NCBI GenBank assembly: GCA_030608825.1
Contig: JAUWDL010000010.1
Location: 1 to 12,368 of the forward strand
DNA length: 12,368 nucleotides
Direction of reading: 5' to 3'
DNA from: Gemmatimonadales bacterium
GTDB lineage: Bacteria > Gemmatimonadota > Gemmatimonadetes > Palauibacterales > Palauibacteraceae
Positions within the stretch are counted from its first letter, which is position 1, and each line of letters starts with the position of its first letter. The notes under the pieces were generated by a model. The model was not told the DNA's origin and searched no databases. It saw only the letters and a list, made by a program, of their open reading frames with translations. A program made the translations under genes and the position numbers. Of the stretch, positions 7,692 to 12,368 are shown one piece after another.

Positions 7692-9871
7692 AGATCCGGC
7701 GCCGCCTGGCCCTGGGGGCGGTGGGTTGGCTCATCGGCCTGGCGGCGGCGCTGGCGGCTGCGCTGGCGCCGACGAATGCGGTGGCTCAGGAGGGCGATGT
7801 CGCCGGTTTCGGGGCGGAGGCGAGCCGCATCCAGGCGCGCTACGAGGCGATGCTCCTGCAGGCGATCGAGCCCGATTCGATCAAACGGTGGGCGAGAGCC
7901 CTCGGAGCGCGCTCCCACGTGGCGGGCACGGCGGCGCAGGAGATCACGAGGGATTCCGTTCTCGCGTGGATGGCCCGGGCCGGCCTTGACGTTCACTCCG
8001 ACACGCTCGTGGCCTACCTCCCGCACCCGCGGCTCGTCTCCCTGGAGAGACTCCATCCGGCCCCGCGACCGATCTCGCTCGAGGAGCCCGAGCTCCCGGA
8101 AGCCGGCGAGCCCTCCCGCGATCCGTTCCGCGCGTTCAACGCCCACACCGGTTCAGGGCGGGCGGAGGGGGACGTGGTGTTCGCCAACTTCGGGCTTCCG
8201 AGTGACTACGCGGTTCTGGACTCCCTCGGGGTCGACGTCGCCGGCAGGATCGTCGTCGCCCGGTACGGGCGCTCCTTCAGAGGCATCAAGGTCCGCGAGG
8301 CGGAGCGACGGGGGGTTGCCGGGCTCATCCTCTACTCGGACCCGGCCGATGACGGCTATCGGGCGGGCGACGTATACCCGGGCGGCCCGATGCGGCCCGG
8401 ATTCGGGGTTCAGCGTGGCAGCGTTCTGAACTCATCCGGTGATCCCTCGACGCCGGGCTGGCCGTCGCTTCCCGGAGCGAGACGTGTCCCGGAGGAGCAG
8501 ATGATCGGCATCGCGCGCATCCCCGTGTTGCCCGTCTCCTATGAGGCGGCGGCCGAGCTGCTCGCCGGCCTCGACGGCCCCTCCGCACCTCGGGGGTGGC
8601 AGGGCGCGTTGCCGTTTCACTACCGCACAGGCCCGGGCCCCGTGCGGGCAGGTCTCACGACGGATACCGAGCGGGGAAGGGAGGCCTTGCACCCGATCCA
8701 TAACACGATCGGCGTGTTGCCTGGCTCGGAGCTCCCCGACGAGTGGGTCGTTCTCGGCGCCCATCGAGACGCCTGGGGGCCCGGAGCGCTGGACAACGTG
8801 AGCGGTACCGCCGCCGTCATCGCGGCGGCCTATGCCCTTGCCGCGGCCGCTCAGAAAGGGTGGCGTTCCCGCCGCACGATCGTCTTCGCCACCTGGGATG
8901 CCGAGGAGTGGGGCCTTGTGGGGTCGACGGAGTGGGTCGAGGCCCACGCTGATCAGGTCGGCGGCGCGGCCGTGGCCTACCTCAACCAGGACTCTCCCGT
9001 CAGCGGTCCGAACTTCTACGCCTCCTCGACACCGGAGCTCAAGCTGCTCATCCGGAGCGCCGCCGCCGCGGTCGAGAGTCCGGATGGCGGAGGTTCGGTT
9101 CTGGAGAAGTGGGCCGACCGCGCCGCTGGCGACGCGCAGAGCGGCCGGCCGCGGGTGGGCGACCTGGGTGGTGGATCCGACCACGTGCCCTTCGTGCAGA
9201 TGCTTGGGATCCCGGGAGCCGGCTTCGGCTTCGGCGGGCGCGGCGGCGTGTACCACTCGGCGTACGATGCGGCCGACTGGATGGAGCGTTTCGGGGATCC
9301 CGGATACCGTCGTCACGCGGCAGCGGCGTCGATGCTGACGATCCTGGCCGCGCGGCTGGCGAACGCGGAGCTGCTGCCCTACGACTTCCCGGGCCTGGCC
9401 GCCGATCTGGAAAAACGGGTCGGAGAGGTGATGGGTGAGATGCGGCGCTCCGTGGAGGAGCAGGAGATTCCCGCACTGGAAGGGGCGCTGGAGGCCGTGC
9501 GCGTGAAGGTCTTCCGTCTCGGCGAGGAGGCGGGCCGCTTCGATTCAGCCTCGGCGGCAGCCCTCGAGGAGGGCATCGACGCCGGCGCCCTGGAGGAGGC
9601 GAATCGTCACATCCGGAGCGCGGCGCGAGCTTTCATATCGGAGCGAGAGCTCCCGGGGCGGCCCGGGCTTCGACAGATCCTCTACGCGACCGACCCGGAT
9701 AACGGATACTCGACGCTCGCCCTTCCGGGCATTCGGCTGGCGCTACGCCATGAGGATCTGAGCGAGGCCGGCTGGCGGATCGACGAGCTCGCCGAGCGCG
9801 TCGCCGCGGCGACCGATTTCATCGCGGCCGCACGCCGGGCGCTGGAGAGCCGTTCCGCCGCGGGTCGCTAG
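7688..9871 (+). CDS. Exported M28B-family zinc peptidase (glutamate carboxypeptidase II/transferrin-receptor type)
   Basis: This 727-residue protein is probably a secreted or periplasmic di-zinc aminopeptidase or carboxypeptidase. It starts with a signal peptide: basic MKIRRR, a hydrophobic core (7-27) and an AVA/QE signal peptidase I site at 31-34. A PA (protease-associated) domain follows at about 120-325. The M28 catalytic domain (about 338-570) has every expected zinc ligand and the general base: H359 (GAHRDAW), D369 (GALDNVSG), E406/E407 (DAEEWGLVGSTEW), D435 (NQDSPVSG) and H523 (VYHSAYD). The C-terminal part (about 590-727) resembles the transferrin-receptor-like dimerisation domain. 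A longer frame reaching back to 7550 is coaX shadow. GTG 7688 gives the proper signal peptide and a GTGA overlap with the coaX stop. The natural substrate is unknown; glutamate-terminated peptides are only a family-based guess. Confidence 0.93.
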   Translation: MKIRRRLALGAVGWLIGLAAALAAALAPTNAVAQEGDVAGFGAEASRIQARYEAMLLQAIEPDSIKRWARALGARSHVAGTAAQEITRDSVLAWMARAGLDVHSDTLVAYLPHPRLVSLERLHPAPRPISLEEPELPEAGEPSRDPFRAFNAHTGSGRAEGDVVFANFGLPSDYAVLDSLGVDVAGRIVVARYGRSFRGIKVREAERRGVAGLILYSDPADDGYRAGDVYPGGPMRPGFGVQRGSVLNSSGDPSTPGWPSLPGARRVPEEQMIGIARIPVLPVSYEAAAELLAGLDGPSAPRGWQGALPFHYRTGPGPVRAGLTTDTERGREALHPIHNTIGVLPGSELPDEWVVLGAHRDAWGPGALDNVSGTAAVIAAAYALAAAAQKGWRSRRTIVFATWDAEEWGLVGSTEWVEAHADQVGGAAVAYLNQDSPVSGPNFYASSTPELKLLIRSAAAAVESPDGGGSVLEKWADRAAGDAQSGRPRVGDLGGGSDHVPFVQMLGIPGAGFGFGGRGGVYHSAYDAADWMERFGDPGYRRHAAAASMLTILAARLANAELLPYDFPGLAADLEKRVGEVMGEMRRSVEEQEIPALEGALEAVRVKVFRLGEEAGRFDSASAAALEEGIDAGALEEANRHIRSAARAFISERELPGRPGLRQILYATDPDNGYSTLALPGIRLALRHEDLSEAGWRIDELAERVAAATDFIAAARRALESRSAAGR

Positions 9872-9881
9872 CAGGGCGGCC

Positions 9882-10079
9882 TCAGCTGCTCTTGAAGCGG
9901 TTCCTCATCTCCTCGGCCTTGTCGGGCTTGATCAACCGCAGGATCAGGTACCCGATGAGTACGATGAACGCGATCTTGATGGCCAGGGCCAGCAACGGAA
10001 CCACGATTGCGGTCACGAAGCTGAGCGCGAAAAACCCGCCCACGCCGACCGCGAACAACATGAGAAGCGAACGAAACAT
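9882..10079 (-). CDS. Small hypothetical two-helix membrane protein, 65 aa
   Basis: I do not recognise this gene. It reads MFRSLLMLFAVGVGGFFALS at the start and ends in a polar, charged tail, KPDKAEEMRNRFKSS. Residues 4-50 are almost entirely hydrophobic, interrupted by Pro28 and Lys35. This suggests two membrane helices (about 4-24 and 28-50), or one helical hairpin, with a charged C-terminal tail. A start further upstream (CAT at 10242-10244) is open, but the added residues are basic, low-complexity and look non-coding. The ATG at 10079 has GGAGG five bases upstream on the - strand. It converges on the M28 peptidase gene, with 10 bases between the stops and no obvious terminator. No function is proposed. 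Confidence 0.72.
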   Translation of the reverse strand: MFRSLLMLFAVGVGGFFALSFVTAIVVPLLALAIKIAFIVLIGYLILRLIKPDKAEEMRNRFKSS

Positions 10080-10084
10080 CGAAT

Positions 10085-10089
10085 CCTCC
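10085..10089 (-). promoter_or_regulatory. Ribosome binding site of the small membrane-protein gene
   Basis: The - strand reads ACGGAGG, five bases, then ATG. This Shine-Dalgarno match decides the start at 10079 over the longer upstream option. Confidence 0.7.
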
Positions 10090-10271
10090 GTCGGCCTTAA
10101 GTCATCTCCGCCCGCCGCCGTGTCGTGACGGTCGCTCGGATGACTCCGTTTACGGTGTCGCCCACCTCTACGGGTCGGGAGCCGCCCAGGTTTCACCCCG
10201 CGCCTCGGCTTGCCAGTCTGACAGGAGGCCTGCAGCGCTGGCACCTGCCGCCCGCCACGTCCCCTCCGAGA

Positions 10272-10290
10272 GGGCCCGCGAGGCCCATTT
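10272..10290 (+). terminator. Weak terminator-like hairpin
   Basis: GGGCC, a five-base loop CGCGA and GGCCC form a strong short stem. ATTT at 10287-10290 follows, then AGTTGT. The T-run is poor. If real, it would end rightward read-through or a small RNA before the groE promoter. It shares GGG 10272-10274 with the preceding CCCTC/GAGGG hairpin. Confidence 0.2.
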
Positions 10291-10332
10291 AGTTGTCAAA
10301 ACGGCGGATCGGTTTCGGCACGCCACGTGCAA

Positions 10333-10361
10333 TTGCCAAAGAGGCTGGCACTCGCCACATT
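10333..10361 (+). promoter_or_regulatory. Candidate sigma-70 promoter of groES-groEL
   Basis: TTGCCA (10333-10338, 5 of 6 to consensus) is followed after 17 bases by CACATT (10356-10361, 3 of 6). The predicted start near 10368 falls in the right arm of the CIRCE element, which is where CIRCE operators usually sit relative to the start site. The -10 match is weak, so the support is mainly positional. Confidence 0.4.
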
Positions 10362-10371
10362 AGAGTGCTAA
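10345..10371 (+). promoter_or_regulatory. CIRCE operator (HrcA binding site)
   Basis: The left arm CTGGCACTC (10345-10353) matches the consensus TTAGCACTC at 7 of 9 positions. The spacer is exactly 9 bases (10354-10362). The right arm GAGTGCTAA (10363-10371) is a perfect match. It lies 110 bases before groES, so HrcA repression released by heat shock, with GroE feedback on HrcA, is the expected regulation. hrcA itself is not in the window. Confidence 0.93.
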
Positions 10372-10471
10372 CAACGCTAGAGAATCCGGAGCTTTTTGGC
10401 GCTCGAGTGCGTCGGAGCTTGGATCAGCGGGACTTCAGCAGATCGTTTCGAAACTATTCACATCAGCATGC

Positions 10472-10478
10472 AGGAGGT
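10472..10478 (+). promoter_or_regulatory. Strong ribosome binding site of groES
   Basis: AGGAGGT, the fullest Shine-Dalgarno match seen ahead of any + strand gene in the window, precedes ATG 10482. It fixes the groES start against the longer open frame reaching back to 10293. Confidence 0.85.
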
Positions 10479-10481
10479 CAA

Positions 10482-10787
10482 ATGGCGACAGCGTCCAAGG
10501 TGAAGGTGCAGCCGCTTGCCGATCGCGTCGTGGTCGAGCCGCTCGAGGAGACCGAGGAGATGCGTGGCGGGCTGTACATCCCTGACACTGCGAAGGAAAA
10601 GCCTCAGCAGGGAACGGTGATCGCCGTCGGTCCGGGCAGGGTCTCGGACGAGGGCGAGCGGATTCCGGTGGAGCTCGAGGAGGGTCAGAGGATCCTGTAC
10701 GGCAAGTACTCGGGCACCGAGGTCAACATCGATGGGCACGACCTGCTCATCATCAAGGAGAGCGACGTCCTGGCGGTCATCGACTGA
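10482..10787 (+). CDS. groES: Co-chaperonin GroES
   Basis: This 101-residue, full-length GroES (Hsp10) forms a heptameric lid on GroEL and closes the folding chamber in the cytoplasm. The family pattern runs [17 protein letters not shown] at the N-terminus, then the mobile loop and [19 protein letters not shown]. The C-terminal part is [18 protein letters not shown] and [14 protein letters not shown]. The GroEL-contacting tripeptide in the mobile loop, Ile-Val-Leu in E. coli, is Leu-Tyr-Ile here (GGLYIPD). The ATG at 10482 has an excellent AGGAGGT ahead of it. The gene sits downstream of CIRCE and 74 bases before groEL, the usual bicistronic heat-shock operon. Confidence 0.98.
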   Translation: MATASKVKVQPLADRVVVEPLEETEEMRGGLYIPDTAKEKPQQGTVIAVGPGRVSDEGERIPVELEEGQRILYGKYSGTEVNIDGHDLLIIKESDVLAVID

Positions 10788-10861
10788 ACCCCGACCACCG
10801 ATCGCCGACGAAGTCAGAGACATCCAAGAACGAATTGAATACCTGAAGGGAGAATACAGCG

Positions 10862-12368
10862 ATGGCGAAGGAACTGGAATTCGATACCGCCGCCCGCCAA
10901 CGGCTCAAGGCCGGCATCGACAAGCTGTCGAGAGCCGTCAAGGTGACCCTCGGCCCGAAGGGCCGGAACGTGGTTCTCGAGAAGAAGTTCGGAAGCCCGA
11001 CGATCACGAAGGACGGCGTGACGGTGGCCAAGGAAGTGGAGCTCGATGATCCGGTCGAGGATCTCGGCGCCAAGATGGTGAAGGAGGTCGCGACGAAGAC
11101 TTCCGATGCCGCCGGTGACGGCACGACGACCGCCACCGTGCTGGCGCAGGCGATCTTCACCGAAGGCCTCAAGAGCGTCACGGCCGGCGTGAACCCGATG
11201 GCTCTCAAGCGGGGCATCGATGCCGCGGTCGAGAAGGTCGTCGGGGTGCTGAAGGAGATCTCCGTCGATACCACCGGCAAGAAGGAGATCGCACAGGTCG
11301 CCTCGATCTCGGCGAACGCCGATCAAGAGATCGGTGACCTCATCGCGGACGCGATGGAGAAGGTCGGCAAGGACGGCGTTATCACGGTCGAGGAGGCCAA
11401 GGGGCTCGAGACCACGCTCGAGACGGTCGACGGCATGCAGTTCGACCGCGGCTACCTGTCTCCCTATTTCGTGACGGATCCGGAGAAGATGGAGGTCATC
11501 CTCGATGAGCCCCTCATCCTGATCCACGACAAGAAGATATCCTCGATGAAGGACCTCCTGCCGGTATTGGAGAAGGTCGCGCAGATGGGCAAGCCCATGC
11601 TCATCATCGCCGAGGACATCGAGGGCGAGGCGCTCGCGACGATCGTTGTGAACAAGCTGCGCGGCACGCTCAAGGTCGCGGCCGTCAAGGCTCCGGGCTT
11701 CGGCGACCGGCGCAAGCAGATGCTCCAGGACGTCGCCGTCCTGACCGGCGGTCAGATGATCAGCGAGGAGCTCGGCTTCAAGCTGGAGAACACCGTCGTC
11801 AGCGATCTCGGTGAGGCGAAGCGGATCGTGATCGACAAGGACGACACGACGATCGTCGACGGTGCCGGCGAGGAGGACAAGATCCAGGGCCGGATCAGCG
11901 AGATCAAGGTCGCGATCGACAAGTCCACGTCCGACTACGATACGGAGAAGCTGCAGGAGCGGCTGGCGAAGCTGGTCGGTGGCGTCGCGGTGATCAACGT
12001 GGGTGCGGCCACCGAGACCGAGATGAAGGAGAAGAAGGCGCGGGTGGAGGATGCTCTTCACGCGACGCGCGCGGCGGTCGAGGAGGGCATCGTGCCCGGC
12101 GGCGGCGTGGCGCTCATCCGTTGCATCAAGACGCTCGAGGACCTTCGGGTGCGGGGCGCCGACGAGAAGATGGGAGTTCGGATCGTACGCAAGTCCCTCG
12201 AGTCCCCCGCGCGCCAGATCGCCGCGAACGCCGGCGAGGAAGGCGCCGTGGTCGTCGACGAGATCCTGACCCTCGGGTCGTCCAAGTCCGACGACTGGGG
12301 CTGGGACGCCAAGGAGAACGAGTACGTCAACATGACCCAGGCCGGGATCATCGATCCCGCCAAGGTCG
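10862..12368 (+). CDS. groEL: Chaperonin GroEL (Hsp60), 3' end cut by window edge
   Basis: The frame is open from ATG 10862 to the right edge, giving 502 of roughly 545 residues; the missing piece should include the flexible C-terminal tail. GroEL is the ATP-driven tetradecameric folding chamber that works with GroES. Strong matches include [17 protein letters not shown], then [10 protein letters not shown] and [14 protein letters not shown] with the metal/ATP-binding Asp86. The apical domain has [10 protein letters not shown] and [30 protein letters not shown] carries the Asp needed for ATP hydrolysis, and [12 protein letters not shown] follows. GGGAG at 10848-10852 is the ribosome binding site, 9 bases upstream. 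It is co-transcribed with groES under CIRCE control. A 415-codon frame on the opposite strand is codon-bias shadow. Confidence 0.98.
   Translation, partial: MAKELEFDTAARQRLKAGIDKLSRAVKVTLGPKGRNVVLEKKFGSPTITKDGVTVAKEVELDDPVEDLGAKMVKEVATKTSDAAGDGTTTATVLAQAIFTEGLKSVTAGVNPMALKRGIDAAVEKVVGVLKEISVDTTGKKEIAQVASISANADQEIGDLIADAMEKVGKDGVITVEEAKGLETTLETVDGMQFDRGYLSPYFVTDPEKMEVILDEPLILIHDKKISSMKDLLPVLEKVAQMGKPMLIIAEDIEGEALATIVVNKLRGTLKVAAVKAPGFGDRRKQMLQDVAVLTGGQMISEELGFKLENTVVSDLGEAKRIVIDKDDTTIVDGAGEEDKIQGRISEIKVAIDKSTSDYDTEKLQERLAKLVGGVAVINVGAATETEMKEKKARVEDALHATRAAVEEGIVPGGGVALIRCIKTLEDLRVRGADEKMGVRIVRKSLESPARQIAANAGEEGAVVVDEILTLGSSKSDDWGWDAKENEYVNMTQAGIIDPAKV

Larger units (their letters stand above)
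10080..10344. other. Non-coding region with a run of short hairpins, function unknown
   Basis: No convincing gene lies in these 265 bases; the open frames crossing it have proline/arginine-rich, non-family sequence. It holds the - strand ribosome binding site at its left end. It then holds a series of short inverted repeats: 10142-10159 (GAC-T-CCGT with ACGG-T-GTC), 10172-10187 (GGG-T-CGG with CCG-CCC), 10212-10242 (GCCAG and CAGG with CCTG and CTGGC), 10262-10274 (CCCTC with GAGGG) and 10272-10286 (GGGCC with GGCCC). I looked for tRNA, SRP RNA, RNase P, tmRNA and common riboswitch signatures and recognised none. It could be a small RNA on either strand, the leader of the - strand gene, or chance pairing in GC-rich DNA. 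Confidence 0.4.

Noticed and set aside
9850..9900. Bidirectional terminator between the convergent stops
   Set aside because: CCGCC and GGCGG flank a 14-base loop, but there is no T-run on either side, so I do not call it.
10160..10260. Possible tRNA or known riboswitch in the non-coding region
   Set aside because: I found no T-loop GTTCRANTCC, no cloverleaf spacing and no core of the common riboswitch classes on either strand.
10400..10412. Second GAGTGC-containing inverted repeat in the groES leader
   Set aside because: GCGCTC and GAGTGC abut with no 9-base spacer and one mismatch, so this is not a CIRCE copy.
10293..10481. Upstream extension of the groES frame through CIRCE
   Set aside because: It would translate across the operator and the strong AGGAGGT. 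GroES length and homology fit ATG 10482.
10814..12061. 415-codon open frame on the - strand opposite groEL
   Set aside because: It is the mirror of the strongly biased groEL codon use, rich in Leu, Asp and Arg repeats, and has no recognisable domain.

Overview
This is a GC-rich, densely packed bacterial chromosomal window. Nine genes run rightward on the + strand (1-9871), one small gene lies on the - strand (9882-10079), a 402-base non-coding region follows (10080-10481), and a heat-shock groES-groEL pair continues off the right edge. The gene set and order (tatD-mutL-miaA-bshA-uppP-nadC-birA-coaX-M28 peptidase, then groES-groEL) together with the base composition suggest Gemmatimonadota or a related lineage. 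That is an inference from memory of gene content; no database was searched.

Region 1-9871 looks like one long housekeeping transcription unit. Several junctions are 4-base stop/start overlaps (mutL/miaA, miaA/bshA, coaX/M28), and the others are gaps of 3 to 48 bases. The products fall into four groups: nucleic-acid maintenance (TatD-family hydrolase, MutL, MiaA), thiol and cofactor metabolism (BshA for bacillithiol, NadC for NAD, BirA for biotin attachment, CoaX for CoA), envelope recycling (UppP), and an exported zinc peptidase of the transferrin-receptor/glutamate-carboxypeptidase II type with all metal ligands intact. An AT-rich patch at the end of tatD carries a plausible internal promoter for mutL onward.

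The 65-residue - strand gene is convergent with the peptidase gene. It encodes an unrecognised, very hydrophobic small membrane protein with its own good ribosome binding site. The non-coding region to its right holds a run of short hairpins of unknown role (10142-10286), then a recognisable CIRCE operator (10345-10371) overlapping a candidate sigma-70 promoter, then a leader and groES-groEL. This is the classic HrcA-type arrangement for heat-shock control.

Most of the window is ordinary. The points best worth a second look are the hairpin-rich non-coding stretch, the substituted C-terminal metal-site motif of MutL (DVHGRP where CPHGRP is usual), bshA inside this operon, the small membrane protein, and the coupling of an exported peptidase to coaX. 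No mobile element, CRISPR array, tRNA, rRNA or defence system was seen.
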